Source of the DNA: Diplodia intermedia
Lineage: Eukaryota; Ascomycota; Dothideomycetes; Botryosphaeriales; Botryosphaeriaceae
Reading direction: 5' to 3'
Length of the DNA stretch: 64,000 bases
Assembly: GCA_021495925.1 (NCBI GenBank)
Contig: JAKEKT010000028.1
Coordinates: forward strand, 62,001 to 126,000
Below are positions 22,894 to 35,046 of the stretch, one piece after another (within the stretch, counting starts at the first letter, position 1; each line of letters starts with the position of its first letter). Both the position numbers and the translations under genes were made by a program. The notes beneath the pieces were generated by a model. It did not search any database. It worked only from the letters and a program-made list of their open reading frames with translations, and was not told the DNA's origin.

Positions 22894-25488
22894 ATGGCGC
22901 GCGCAGGCCTCCTCTCGACCTACCTCGCCCTGCTGGTGGCACTCCTGGCCATGACGATCAAGGCGGCCAAGTTCACGCCCGAGGTGATGCTGAGCGCCCC
23001 GCGCCGCTCCGCCGGTGTGCCCAACGCCGACGGCTCCAAGGTGCTGTACACGGTCTCGACTTACTCGTTCGCCGACCACGCGTCCACTGCCGAGGTCCGT
23101 GTGCTTGACGTCGCCTCTGGCGAGAGCACTGTCGTCTCGGACAACGGCGATGCTTCCGAGCCCACTTGGCTCGACGGCTCCGACATCCTGCTCCTGCTCC
23201 CCGGCTCCAATGGCACTACCGATGTGCTGGTTGGTCCGTATGATGATTTTGCGAACAGGTTAGTTGTGTTTATTTCCAATTCAATTGAGACTCTTCATTC
23301 CGTGTCCCGATCACGTGCAAGGGAACAGCATCAAACTTATGGGGGTGGTTGAGTGCTGTATCCGGATGTAAATGTGCAGTTTGACTCGCATCTACGTCCG
23401 GATCTCCCTTCAACTACCCACGAAAGAAGATCGGACACGGAATGACGGAACCCTATGTAACTCAATATTCCCTGGAGCTCGTCAGAGCTGCAAAGCTAGC
23501 GGTCTTTCTTGCTTGGCGCAAAACCACTAGATTCAACATCCCAAACGGCAATACCACTATCTCGACTTTACATAGTACTAACTCAATTGTAGCAACTACA
23601 CGGCCGGCAACATTGATGGCTCCGCCAGCAGCGTCAAGGTAGCTTCTCTCGGTGACGGCAAGTTTGCATTTGCCATCACCGCCCTCGCTAAGCCGGATGG
23701 CTCCATCTACAACGCCGAGAAGGCTGCTTCGGTCCCTTCCACTGGCAGGTACTACGAAGCCACCTTTGTCCGTCACTGGGACACATACCTTACTCCCAAC
23801 CGTAATGCTATTTGGTACGGTACTTTGGCCAAGGACGGCGAGGAGTACAGCCTGTCTTCTCTTGTCAACGCTCTGAAGGGCACCAAGCTTGAAAGCCCGG
23901 TTCCTCCGTTTGGTGGCACCGACAACTTCGACGTCAGCAGCAGTGGACTGGCTTTTGTTGCCAAGGACCCTGAGCTGCTACCCTCTGTCTGGACCAAGAT
24001 CAACGTATACTACGTTCCCCTTTCGACCTTCACTGAGTCGACCGCCCCTGCCCCCGTCCAGGTCGAGACTGCCGGTTTCCAGGGCCAGAGCACTTCCCCT
24101 GTTTTCTCTCCCGATGGAAAGTCTCTGGCCTTCCTCCGTATGAGAGAGATCCAGTACGAGTCCGACAAGCTTCAGCTGTTTGTCGTTTCCGATGTTTCCA
24201 GCGCTGTTGCCGTGAACGCTCTCCCTGCCGCCGGTAACCTTGGTTCCTGGGACCGCAGCCCGTCTGCCGTTACCTGGTCTGCTGACGGCAAGACGCTTTA
24301 CTTGACCGCTGAGAATATCGGCCGTGTTTCCCTGTACTCTCTTCCCACTCCCAGCGGCAACGCTACCAGCAGCAAGGAACCCACTCTCATCTTCAACGAC
24401 GGTGCTATTTCTGACGCGCACGCCCTTGAAACCGGCGATGTCTTCATCTCCGGCACAAACCTCATTGACAACTCCGTCTACTTCCTCCTGACCCCTGGCG
24501 AGGAGCCCGTTCAGGTTTCCTCCAACTCGAAGAACGGTGCGCTTTTCGGTCTGTCCCGCAGCCAGGTTTCTGAGATCTGGTATCCCGGCGCTGGCAACGG
24601 CACCAAGATCCACGCCTGGGTCATTGTGCCCTCCAACTTCACCGCCAACTCTACCTGGCCGCTCGCATACCTTATCCATGGCGGTCCTCAGGGCGCCTGG
24701 GAGGATTCATGGTCCACAAGTATGTGTTCACCGCTCCCTTAGGCTTTGAATACTCGGCTAACAGTCTTACATCAGGGTGGAATCCTCTCGTGTGGGCCGA
24801 GCAGGGCTACGTTGTTGTTGCGCCCAACCCCACCGGATCAACTGGCTACGGCAAGGCTCTCACCGATGCCATTCAGGGCGAGTGGGGCGGTCTTCCTTAC
24901 CTGGACATCGTCAACGGCTTCACGTACATCGAGGACAACCTCAAGTACGTCGACACGGACCGGGCGGTCGAGCTGGGCGCGTCGTACGGCGGCTACATGA
25001 CCAACTGGATCCAGGGCCACGACTTGGGCCGCAAGTTCAAGGCGCTCGTCACGCACGATGGCGTCTTCAGCATGACGGCGCAGCTGGCGTCGGAGGAGCA
25101 GTGGTTCCCGGAGCACGACCTGGAGGGCAAGTACTGGGAGAACAGCGAGTCGTGGCTCGAGTGGGATCCGTCGGCGCACACGGACAAGTGGGCGACGCCG
25201 CACCTGATCATCCACAACGAGCTGGACTACCGCCTCACCATCGCCGAGGGCCTGGCCGCGTTCAACGTGCTGCAAGGCCGCGGCGTCGAGAGCGCGTTCC
25301 TGTCGTTCCCCGACGAGAACCATTGGGTCATCAAGCCGGAGAACAGCCTGCTGTGGCACACGGCCGTCTTTGATTGGATCAACTCTCGTGTCGGCCTGCC
25401 GACGTTGAGCGAGCAGAGCGAGAATGCGCGCGCGGCGAAGGCGGGCGCGTGGGGGAATCGGGAGAGTGATCTGGGCTTGAAGGCTTGA
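22894..25488 (+). CDS. DPP5: Secreted dipeptidyl peptidase V (prolyl oligopeptidase family S9C)
   Basis: Predicted protein of 734 residues from exons 22894-23258, 23593-24719 and 24776-25488. It should be secreted and release N-terminal dipeptides from peptides outside the cell, supporting protein use as nutrient; homologues in Aspergillus and dermatophytes are major secreted antigens. The N-terminus is a clear signal peptide (Arg, then a Leu/Ala/Val-rich core, then KAAKF). The first two thirds form the beta-propeller with several N-glycosylation sequons (NGT, NAT, NGT, NFT, NST). The C-terminal hydrolase domain starts near YLIHGGPQGAWEDSWS. The nucleophile is Ser in GASYGGY (about residue 567); Asp in NELDYR and His in ENHW complete the triad. 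The first intron is long for this genome (334 nt). Confidence 0.93.
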
Positions 25489-26621
25489 TCTGGTTGGTCT
25501 GTTGAGGTCAAAATGCATTTGGATGTTATGTACGGGAATATGTAATGAATGACCATGATTGGATCAGTTTCAATCACAAATCTGTGCGTGCGGTCGGTTA
25601 TGCGTGTGTGCGTCTTGCGTGGTGGGATCTGAGACGCTACAAGACTGCGGACAGTCTGTCCTCTCTCTTTCTCTGCGTACAGGATGGGCCTGAAGGCATA
25701 TGCTTCAAATCGCCTTCACGAAGTCATTCACATGACTTGTCGGGGTTCGTATGTAAGCAAAAGCCGGCACGGTGCGGTGGTCTTTCTTGGTTCCCGACGC
25801 AAAGCGACTGTCGACGGGGGTTCTGTCCGTCTATCTGTCTGGTCGATCGAAATGCATCTGCTCAATATGATGAGGCACACCGTCATGCAACGCCATCGCT
25901 GCCCACCATCATCATCATCATCAAACGTAAACGATGTTCCCGAGCAGCACTGCGACCGTCACCTACAGCCTCGACACTGCCAGACTGGTCTCTCCGCCCT
26001 ATAACGCGGAGTGGGGAAGACGAAGCCGAGGCCGAAGAAGTATAAAGGATAGGATCATTGCCTGGCTTACTGCTTCTTTCTTTTTCTTTTTTGTTGGAAC
26101 GGGGAAGGGGAGTGGTGGTGGGAGGAAGGGGGTGCTTTTATAATGGGGGGGACTCACCTATCAAGGGATTTCTGAGGTTGGCACGATGGCTTCAACTACC
26201 CATGACATGAGCAAAAAAAACAGATCCACGCTAGCCATCGGCTGCGCGAAGGAGCTGTAGTCTTTTCACTTCATCTACCGTCTCATTGACATCGTCTCTG
26301 GAGGAAAAGCGCCGGAAACCACGGGGAATCATCAACTACGGATGACTATGCATTGATCAAAACTTGAATTCGGATATATGGAGGGATGGTAGAGCGACTT
26401 GTTGATCGCTTCTTGAGAGGCCGGACTCGGGTGCGGCGATTGGTTTCCACGGTAAACGCAGGTCATTCATAGACAACGCGTGCCTAGTATCAGGACCTCT
26501 GCCGGGATCTGCGCACCAACCTTGCGCGTCCCGCCTCGAACGTATCGAAAGTAGTGCTTTTTGTGGACCTCGCTCTGTTTGACGGGCGAAAACCACTTCT
26601 CGGATGCTTATCCAAGTCACC
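25489..26621. other. Intergenic between convergent DPP5 and PRP4 (1.1 kb)
   Basis: It lies between the two stop codons, so it should hold two 3' UTRs. It contains a CATCATCATCATCA run near 25911 and G-rich and A-rich stretches at 26095-26220. No gene is seen. Confidence 0.55.
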
Positions 26622-28395
26622 TCAGAGTCCTTCTCCATCATCCCTAGCCCACAGCTTTACCGTCCTGTCGTGACCGGAGCTGCAAATCCACCTTGCATCG
26701 TGGCTGACGTCAGTGCTAAGCACGTTGCCCGAATGGCCACTCAGCGTTTTGCACAACGCCCAGTCGTCTGCGCTGAAGATCCTAACGTTCTTGTCAAATC
26801 CGCAGGAAACGAAGAAAGTTCCCGCCTTCTTCGGCTGCACATTACCACTTTCGTCTCTGGCTGGCGTATATCCGGTTGCGGGTCCATCTACACCCTTGAA
26901 CCAACGCAGATCCGTCACTCCGCCTCTGTGAGCACCGATGTTGCCCATTTCGCGGACAGCGCGCACATCCCAGCACTTCGCAAACCCATCTCCCGACCCC
27001 GAAAGCACACGGTACCCATCCGCGCTCCAATCCAGACCGTAGATCGGACTAATGTGGCTGTCCAGAAGCATGACCATGCGGCCTGTACGAAGATCCCAAA
27101 TCCTGCCAATACTGTCAAGTCCAGCACTAGCTATCAGCGACCCATCGCCATTGAAGCTAACCGTGTAGACTTCACGCGAATGTCCCTCCTGGAGGAGCAA
27201 CTCGGTCGTAGTGTTCACGTCCCACAGACGCCACGTTGTGTCGAATGAGGCTGATGCCAGATACTTGCCGGAGGGATGGAACTCTACGCGGCAAACACGC
27301 CCGGTGTGGCCGGAAAGAGAGGAGATTGGGGTATCTTCCTCGAGTGACCAGAGGTGGATTTGGCCTTCGCCGCCACCGGAAGCCAGGTTGAGAGTCGAGC
27401 GGGAGACATTGCTGTCCGGTAACGTAGCGCCGGGATACCATGCCAAACCGCCTATCCTGTCCGTGTGTCCTCGGAGTACTCCCTTCTCTTCTAGGTTTGG
27501 AACGTCGAGCAGCTTGATGCTGCCACCCCAGTTGCCCGCCACAATCATGTCTCCACTGGGCGAGAACCGTGCCATACTAACGGGCCTATCTCCAGCGATT
27601 TGCGATCCAAACAAGTCGAAGCCCTGCAGACGCTCCTTGACAGCCTTGCGGTGCTTGACGTGGGTCCGTAGAGGTATCGTGGATTCCATCTTCTGGTACG
27701 CGATGCGGGTTTGTGCTCTTGGCAGGGAATACCTGGCGATCTCCTTCCGCGCTTCCAACAGCTCCTCCAGACCTTCCGTATAGAATTCTTCGTTTCCCTC
27801 ATCCTCATCCTCAACCTCGGCGGACTGGTCTTTCATCTGCGCGTCACCCTCCGCATCATGCTGGCCTGACTCAATCTGCTGGGTAAGCAGCTCTCGTAGA
27901 CGGTCTCTTCTATCTCCGGGGCCCTCGCCGAAAAGCGTAATGGGCTCTCCAAGCTCTCGTAACCGTAAGCGAACCTTGTTGTCGTCGGTGGGAACGGCAA
28001 TGGTTGCAGCAAGACGCTTGCGCTCGAATTGAGCGAGGATGGCGGACGCTTTCTCAGAGGGAACTCCAGCCGCTCCGGAGGGCATAGAGTAGTCGCGATC
28101 GAGCGCTGCAGAAACGTATGAGCTTGCGTCCATCTTCAGTGGACGCGCTGGGGGGAGACCTACGGACATTGGCAAGGTCGATGCCACCCATATCAACGTC
28201 CTGTCCAGAGGCATGAAAATCAGCGCCTTGTCCATGCTTCTCGCCGCGAGGGAATTATTGCGACGCTGCACTCAAGTCGCGCCCTCTATTTTGCAAATTC
28301 GTAAACACCGATAGATCGTAAGGTGAGGTAGATCGGAGCTGGCTTACCTCTTGCTGCTCCTCCTCCACATATGCTTGCCGCGAAGGGTGCATCAT
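26622..28395 (-). CDS. PRP4: U4/U6 small nuclear ribonucleoprotein PRP4 (WD40)
   Basis: Predicted protein of 535 residues, exons (minus strand) 28395-28348, 28239-28164 and 28105-26622. It is a core protein of the U4/U6 and U4/U6.U5 snRNP needed to assemble the spliceosome in the nucleus. Exon 1 encodes MMHPSRQAYVEEEQQE, typical of fungal PRP4 starts, and exon 2 encodes DVDMGGIDLANV. Then comes the PRP4-like helical domain (VRLRLRELGEPITLFGEGPG) and seven WD40 repeats, with recognisable blades such as LSGHTGRVCRVEFHPSGKYL, WRLWD, GRIWDLRTGR and SGHDRTVKLWARD. The stop is right after the last blade. The exon 2 acceptor could be three bases later. A longer unspliced reading of the 5' part exists but lacks the conserved N-terminus. 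Confidence 0.92.
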
Positions 28396-28825
28396 CTTGC
28401 TGCTGTTCGCCGAGGCTCGGCCTCAGAGAAGTGGTCCGGAGGTGCGTCGAAGGAAAGTGTGCGTCGAAAGAAAGCGTGCGCGGCGGCGTGGCGGCGAGGA
28501 TTGAGCGGGCAGGACGGGGAGCGTGGTCGTGAAGCGGCGCGCCGGCAGCAAGAGTCCATGCCGCGACTGCGTAAACTGCGTGACTGGTCTGCCGCGCCGG
28601 CACTAGCATGCACGGCCCACTTCCGCCGTCCGCCCCGCCGCTGCCAAGGCGCCATTTCGTAGTCCGTGAAACGCATTGATGAAATCGAAGCTTACAGGTC
28701 GCCATGAAACCTTTACACCATTTTCACCCTGCCTACACAATTCTACACGCACTTCGCCTCTTCCCACGTCGCTTCCACTGTTTTCTCTGTAATGCTCACT
28801 GCTTAAGCTCGTCCCCAGGTCGCCC
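28396..28825. promoter_or_regulatory. Divergent promoter PRP4 / PTC7 (430 bp)
   Basis: The bases between the two start codons must serve both genes. The PRP4 side is purine-rich on the + strand, the PTC7 side is CT-rich (28790-28820), as is usual just before fungal start codons. No TATA box is evident. Confidence 0.55.
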
Positions 28826-30145
28826 ATGCGTGCGGCCGTTCGCTTTCTTATCTCCTTCCTCGTCCTCTTGGTTGCGATTGCGATGAGCTTCACTGGTCCC
28901 CGCCTTGTGCTGCAAACCAAGCTCTCTCAAGCTGCTGGAGCCGGCTTAGCTTCCTGTACGCAATTGTCGCTATGCAACGCTAGTCTTGCGAGGGCACCGC
29001 GCCTATCTTCCTGGCTTGCCTCGACTGCGCCCACCTCCCGGTCCTACAGCGCGACCGCCCGCAACGGCTCCCAGATGCCTAGGTTCGTCTACCAGATATC
29101 GGCATCGTATTCTGCAAAAGGCCACCAGTTCAATCCCGAGTACAACCTCTTCAACCACAACCCTTTCGTCAGGTTGACGAAGAAGGGCGGGCACAAGCGA
29201 CCGGCCAGTGGACAAGACTCGTTCTTCGTGAACCAGATCGGCGATACCGGCGCGGTTGCTTTCGGAGTCGCGGACGGAGTTGGCGGCTGGACTGAGTCAG
29301 GCGTGGACCCGGCGGACTATGCCCACGGTATTTGCGACTACATGGCGGTAGCTGCCAATGGCTATCCAGAGGGCTTTGCCAAAGGGCCCCTGCATCCCAA
29401 GGATCTCCTCCAAATCGGTCACGATAATGTGACGAATGACGATTCTATCATCGGTGGAGGAAGCACTGCATGCATTGCGGCAGCAGAACCCGACGGCTCG
29501 GTCGAGGTTGCCAAGTGAGTACTCCCATGGAGCAACCATATGACAAGCTAATAACCCGACAGTCTGGGCGATTCGGGCTTCATCCATCTCGGACTCAATG
29601 CCGTGCGCTACTTTTCGCCCCCGCAGACGCACGCTTTCAATACCCCGTACCAAATGTCCAAGATCCCTGCGCAGATGCTCGCCCAGATGAAGCTCTTTGG
29701 AGGGTCTGTTGCGCATGCGGAGACACCCAAGGACTCCGCGGTCACAAACCACAAAGTGAAACATGGAGACGTCCTCGTATTCGCAACTGATGGCGTTTGG
29801 GATAATCTGAGCCCGCAGGACGTGCTCACTATTGTGGGGAAGAACATGACGGCGCTTGGCGCGTGGATTGATGCCAGAGACGAGTTCGTTGTGAGCCCGC
29901 ATCTGCGCAGCCTCACGGAGAGGGGCGGCATGAGCAAGTCGGAGAACAATACGCTGCAGGCCCTGCTCGCGCTTGCAGTGACGGGAGAAGCCAAAGCGGC
30001 GAGCCTCAACACCAGGAGGGACGGCCCCTTTGCAAAAGAGGTGCAGAAGTACTACCCAGGCGAGAACTGGCATGGCGGAAAGCCGGACGACATCTGCGTC
30101 GTTGTTGCCATTGCGGTCGAAGACGGCAGAGAAAGCAAGCTCTAG
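28826..30145 (+). CDS. PTC7: PP2C-type protein phosphatase PTC7
   Basis: Predicted protein of 423 residues from exons 28826-29514 and 29563-30145. PP2C phosphatases are metal-dependent Ser/Thr phosphatases; yeast Ptc7 is mitochondrial, dephosphorylates the coenzyme Q protein Coq7, and also has a nuclear-envelope isoform. Motifs include FGVADGVGGW (metal-binding Asp), GGGSTACIAA, NLGDSGF across the splice junction, FATDGVWDNL and GKPDDICVVVAIA. The extreme N-terminus is a single hydrophobic segment (residues 7-19). A second in-frame Met at 28883 starts MSFTGPRLVLQTK, followed by a long Arg/Ser/Ala-rich stretch lacking acidic residues that resembles a mitochondrial presequence. I chose the first ATG, but the second would give a conventional mitochondrial precursor. 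Divergent from PRP4. Confidence 0.9.
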
Positions 30146-30724
30146 GATTGGGTAGGGAAAGCATGGAAAGGCGCTGGTGGCATGGTAGACTTGGCTGTCT
30201 TGAACTCAGGGCGTTTAGGCAGCATGGTTTGGGATCCTACTGCTGTAAATCTGTAGCAACAATGCATCAATGTATCACAATATGGCGCCGTCTGGTAAGG
30301 CGGCAGCATTCGGGTGCCTGAGGCGCTTGTGGTGATCATAGCGGCGCAGGCCAGGCGGAGAATCGAAATTACGCGACGGGAGACGGTGAAACAACGTCGA
30401 CATGCGGCCAGATCCATCAAAACGTCGCCCACCCCGTCCGATATCGTGTCGCACGCGTCATTGCGCAGCGATAGGCGGGTTGAAAACTCACGTGCACAGG
30501 CTCAGGCGGTTGCCGTGGCAGCAGCGACGCAAACAGTCCCGTCGCACCCCCGGCCCTGACGCCCTCAACTCCATCAACACGCGACAACGCTCCCACAGTC
30601 TCGCCAACCTCGCCAACATTCCCTATGGAACGGTAGCACACACTCGGCATTCGCTACATCCATCGACCCTCGCCCCGGGATCTCCAGCATCGCATACCCT
30701 CTGCGGTCGCCTCTCGCCGACGCC
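30146..30724. other. Intergenic PTC7-MPS1 (579 bp)
   Basis: It holds the 3' UTR of PTC7 and the promoter of MPS1. The last ~150 bases are C-rich. No gene or distinct motif is seen. Confidence 0.55.
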
Positions 30725-32723
30725 ATGGCCGCAGCTTCGCCTACTCCGCTATCCTCCTACAGCAACGGCGGCCGCATGTCCCGCCAGCCCTCAATGCGAA
30801 CCTCACTGCAGCACAGGCGCGAGTCGCCCATCTCTATCCTAGGCCACTCCCATGGATTTAGCGCCAATGCACCCATGATGCAGCGCATCGACATTGGCGA
30901 CAGCTCCGAAGACGAGATCGAGCAGCCCATGAAGCTGAACCCCTACACCCGCGCTCTCCTTGGCCAAGACGCGCCTAGCTCTCCCATCAGACAATATGGC
31001 GCCCCCAAGCTGCGCGTCGCCCGGAATTCTCTCGGCCACACCGAAGACACCCCAATGCAAGACACCATCACCCCTGCGCCGTCGCTGCGCATCAAAAGGG
31101 TGCCCCTGAGGGGAGCACCTATGCGTAGACTTAGACGTACGCCCCAGAGCGAGGACGAGCAGCACCAACCGCAGTCCGTCTTGGATGCGTCGCATGCTGC
31201 TAGCCCTCAGGCCAACGGAAGCCCCCAGGCACCCAGGGCCGGAAGCCCAAGAATCGTCCGCATAACTAGCCCGTCTCACGACCAAGAAAACCTTGCTGCT
31301 TCTTCCATGCAAGCCGAGTCGGCCATGAGGGCCAGCACTAGTACGAAGGTTGACTCGGTGATGAAGGACTCTTCTTTCATGAAAGACTCGGTGATGAAGG
31401 TGGAGCCTGCGGTCAGACCGTCATCGAAAGGCGAACACAAGCCGGTCCCCCTGGCTTCAGTGAGCGTAAATACTCCCCATCGCCCTGCTCCGCCCCCTCC
31501 CCCAAGGATGTCGGTTTTGGAGACCGCCACCTCTGCCGCCGGTGCATCTACGGTGAAGCAGAAGAAGCGCAGAAGGGCCTTCATGGTCAACGGCAAACAG
31601 TACCAGGAGGTTGGGAGGATTGGAAAGGGCGGCAGCTCCGATGTATATCGAGTCATGGCTGAAAACGGCAAACTTTTCGCCTTGAAAAGGGTGAAGCTTG
31701 AAGATGCGGACGAGAGCGCAGTACGGGGATACAAGGGCGAAATCGAGCTCTTGCGAAAATTGGAAGGTGTGGAGAGGGTTGTTCGGTTGTTCGACTGGGA
31801 GGTGGATGAGGAAAAGCAAATTCTCAGTGTGGTGAGTAGTCTCCCTACCCTTTCCAAAACGCTCCCCGAGAGCGGGCAAAATACTGGATTGCAGCGACTG
31901 ACTGAGGTCTTAGCTAATGGACATCGGCGAATCTGACCTTGCCCGCATTTTGCGGATGAAAATTGACCCGGAAGATGCCCGGCTGGATCTTTCTTTCACG
32001 CGCTACTACTGGAAGGAGATGCTCGAGTGTGTTGCATCTGTTCACGACTACGACATAGTCCATTCGGATCTGAAGCCCGCAAACTTCCTCTTGATCCAAG
32101 GACGCCTCAAGCTCATCGACTTTGGCATTGCCAACGCTATTGAAGTCGACCACACCGTAAACGTTCATCGAGATTCCCACGTCGGCACCCCGAACTACAT
32201 GTCCCCAGAATCACTGCAAGATGCAAATGCATCAGCCCGGCATGGGCCCGGCGGCGATTCGTCACTTGGCCGCTGCATGAAGCTGGGCAAGCCCAGCGAT
32301 GTTTGGAGTCTTGGATGCATTCTGTACCAGATGGTGTACGGCAGGCCGCCCTTCGCCCACATCTCGAACCAAATCCACCGTGTCATGGCCATCGTCAACC
32401 CCAACGTCGATATCGACTTTCCCTCGCACGGTCTCGGCAATGTGCGCATTCCAACGGGCCTGAAGAAGACGCTGAAGCGCTGTCTCCAACGCGATCCGTC
32501 TCGTCGTCCCACCATTGCCGAAATGCTCGGCGAAAGGGATGAGTTTCTGTGCCCTGACAATGGCGATGATCTCAGAATTCCCGAGGCGCTTCTCGGTCAG
32601 ATAATCCAGAGGGTTGCCGACCGCTTTAGAGATCAAAGCAAGCCGATGCCGACCGAAGAGGAGATAAGACAGTACCCCGGGAGTTTTTACGCAAAGATTC
32701 GGGATCTGCTTGAGGAGGTGTGA
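30725..32723 (+). CDS. MPS1: Dual-specificity spindle checkpoint kinase MPS1/TTK
   Basis: Predicted protein of 638 residues from exons 30725-31831 and 31914-32723. MPS1 phosphorylates kinetochore proteins to run the spindle assembly checkpoint and is needed for spindle-pole-body duplication in yeast. The N-terminal ~290 residues are disordered, rich in Ser, Pro and Met, as usual for the family. The kinase domain starts at YQEVGRIGKGGSSDVYRV and has ALKRVKLEDAD (catalytic Lys) and the family signature HSDLKPANFLL, with Ser replacing the Arg of HRD. LIDFGIANAI follows, then the activation loop HVGTPNYMSPES, DVWSLGCILYQM and DPSRRPTI. The intron (82 nt) falls between the hinge strands, at SV/LMDIGESDLARIL. 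Very good family match. Confidence 0.92.
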
Positions 32724-33699
32724 ATATTGAACTCCTCTAGAACACCAAAGGACTGTAACGAGTAACGACGAAGTAATAAGCTCCTTCCCGTGCGGTCGGG
32801 CATGGTTCTTACCTTTTCTCCTGTTCTTCTTCCTCCCTTGTTATATGGCATGGGATTTTTTTCTCTCATACGCATTTTGCGCGCGGATGTCTTTGGTTGA
32901 ATAGCAGGGCGCTCGGTGCTGTTATTTCTCTGCTTTCCTGGATACCTTGCTCGCGCCTAGTCACACCTACCTTTTTTTCTTTGTCCTTGCACGTATTAAG
33001 CCGACGGGAGGAGAGAAGGAAGAAGAGGGTGGACATCTGCAAACCAAAAGCTGCAAAAGCGTGAAGTTTACTTTCTTGGTGCCTTGCGGCGCTTTGTACA
33101 TACATATACCCACTACGGCGCCGGCAAGCCGGCACGATATTTTCTTAGTCGGAAGCATCTTTTCAACGCCTAGTCTTCGTTAGCCTCCTTTTCTCCGCCA
33201 ATACTCAAGATGATCATACTTCTGAATTCTTGACAAAATCCTGGAGGGGAAAAGGCCCCCGGAAATAATAGTCAAAAGGCCAAAACAGTTGTTGGGACAC
33301 AATTGCGATTGGCATCGGTGTTGGTACTCGCAGATGCAGTCGGATCCATTGTCGAAACATCACAGCCACAGATCCCAAATTGGGAGACCGGAAATGATTC
33401 CGCGCTCACCCCAGCGAGGCTTCTGATTCTCTATGTAGGAATTCGAAGTTTCGTTCATTCATAGAGCTTAGCTTCTCAACAGCCAGTTGCCCATTTCCAA
33501 ATGCATCTTTATTTTCTTTTAAGCCGATCTCTGGCTCCAGCAACCCGCCCGAGCCACCAAATGTGATATAGAACGACGCGCTTCCACAACCCCATCAGAG
33601 CAGGCCTTTACGATCTTGGCCTTCACATCATCACGCCGTCGACGCCACACCACCAACTCCCCACGAATGTGGCAAGTGTCCCTCATCCCCACGGACATC
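32724..33699. other. Intergenic between convergent MPS1 and TMA22 (976 bp)
   Basis: It lies between two stop codons. It includes T-rich and GGAGAGAAGGAAGAAG-type purine tracts near 32970-33040. No gene is seen. Confidence 0.55.
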
Positions 33700-34583
33700 T
33701 CAAACCGCGGCGCTGTCGGCCTTCTTCTTCTTAACCTCGACACACTCGACGTTATCCTCGGGCACCTCCTCGTACCTGTCGACGAGGAACTCGGCCACGT
33801 CGTCGCTCAGGTCGCCCTGCAGGGTGATCTCCTCGCCGCCGGCGGGCAGCTTGGTGACGGAGGCGCCGGTGGCGAACTTCTTGCCGAGGTCCTTGGCCAC
33901 CTTCTTGAGCTCGAGGCCGAAGGCCTCGAGGCCGACGACGGCGGTGACGTACTTGCGCTTGTTGCGCTCGATGCGCTTGATGGTGACCTTGGAGTGCGCC
34001 TTCAGCTCGGCCTCCTTGGCCGCCGCCGACTCGGCCTTGGCCGCCTTCTTCTTCGCGTCCTTCTCGGCCCGTTGCTGGGCCTCGACCGAGAGCGACGACA
34101 TGTTGGCTTCGAGCGCGTCTGTTTCCCGTCGAAGTCAGCCAGCATCCATTGTGCCCGTCGTGCGTCGTGCGTTGCGATGTGTGTGCGATCTTTCGGAGCA
34201 AAAACGCCCCAAGCAATCGTGAGGGCTGCCGAGCATCTTCCGGGCGGGTGTGGGAGGGATATACCTGCGGAGTAGAGGCGCGCGTGCATGTCCGGGTGGT
34301 GTTCCTGGAGCCATTCTTCACACTTCTTGGTCGTGCCGCCGAATTCGCAGTACTACGCGCCCGTCGCGTGTCAGTCGACCGATTGCTCGCTCCGGTACGG
34401 GCTCGACCGCTTTGTGTCTCCTACCTACTTCTGGGGGGAGGGTGCAGACTGCGCGTGGACTGTTGTCAGCCTTTCTGTACGTTCGGGCGGCGGGGCGGGG
34501 ATCGCGTGAATCAGGGCAGACGAACCGCCGCAGTAGACGACCTGCTTCGCCTCTGGAAGCGGTGCTGCTTCGGTGTCGGCCAT
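33700..34583 (-). CDS. TMA22: Translation machinery-associated protein TMA22 (DENR homologue)
   Basis: Predicted protein of 194 residues, exons (minus strand) 34583-34526, 34448-34429, 34352-34265 and 34118-33700. TMA22 (DENR) pairs with TMA20 (MCT-1) on the 40S subunit to recycle ribosomes and promote re-initiation. The N-terminus holds a Cys-rich zinc-binding motif assembled over three exons (VVYCGVCTLPPEYCEFGG, then KKCEEWL). The C-terminal half is the SUI1/eIF1 fold (VTIKRIERNKRKYVTAVVGLEAFGLELKKVAKDLGKKF and the ITLQGDLSDDV end). Exon 2 is only 20 nt, but all four joins keep frame and rebuild the family consensus. The 146-nt third intron has a GCTGAC branch string. The stop lies soon after the acidic/Lys tail. 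Confidence 0.93.
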
Positions 34584-35046
34584 GGATGTGTTCTGCCGGG
34601 AACAGTGCGTGGCAGAAGTGGAAAGGAGGAATTGGCGTTTGTGTTGTTGTGCGGGTGTACTGTAGGTAGAGTGCGCGCGGCGAGTGGTGGGGTACCAGGT
34701 GTAGCGGGGCAGAATCGGCGTCACCAGCAACGAGGGGCAGGGCGGCAATCTATGACAAAACCTACGCGCCCGGGCGTCGGAGCGGAGCGGGACGGGCAGT
34801 CTGGACAATCACGTGCGGATGGTTGCTCCGCGAAGCCTGTCAGTGATTTTGACATCAGCAGAACAAACAATACAACGAGCGGAAAACAAGACAACAGCTC
34901 AAGTCAAGACGGACTAACAACTAGTATGCATATCGTTCTATTTATCATGCCCGGAGATGCTTTTTTCAATTCCTAAAGGCTTAGCTAGGACGACAGGCTC
35001 TCCACCATCCCAGGAAGCATCTAGCCAAAGAGGGGAACATTTGCTT
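34584..35046. other. Intergenic TRM5-TMA22 (463 bp)
   Basis: Both neighbours are on the minus strand. This holds the TMA22 promoter and the TRM5 3' UTR. An A-rich interval at 34860-34920 is the only compositional feature. Confidence 0.55.

Noticed and set aside
23259..23592. A hidden extra exon in the 334-nt first intron of DPP5
   Set aside because: The proteins on both sides join smoothly (FANSNYTAGNIDG), and no in-frame segment with flanking splice sites adds family-like sequence.
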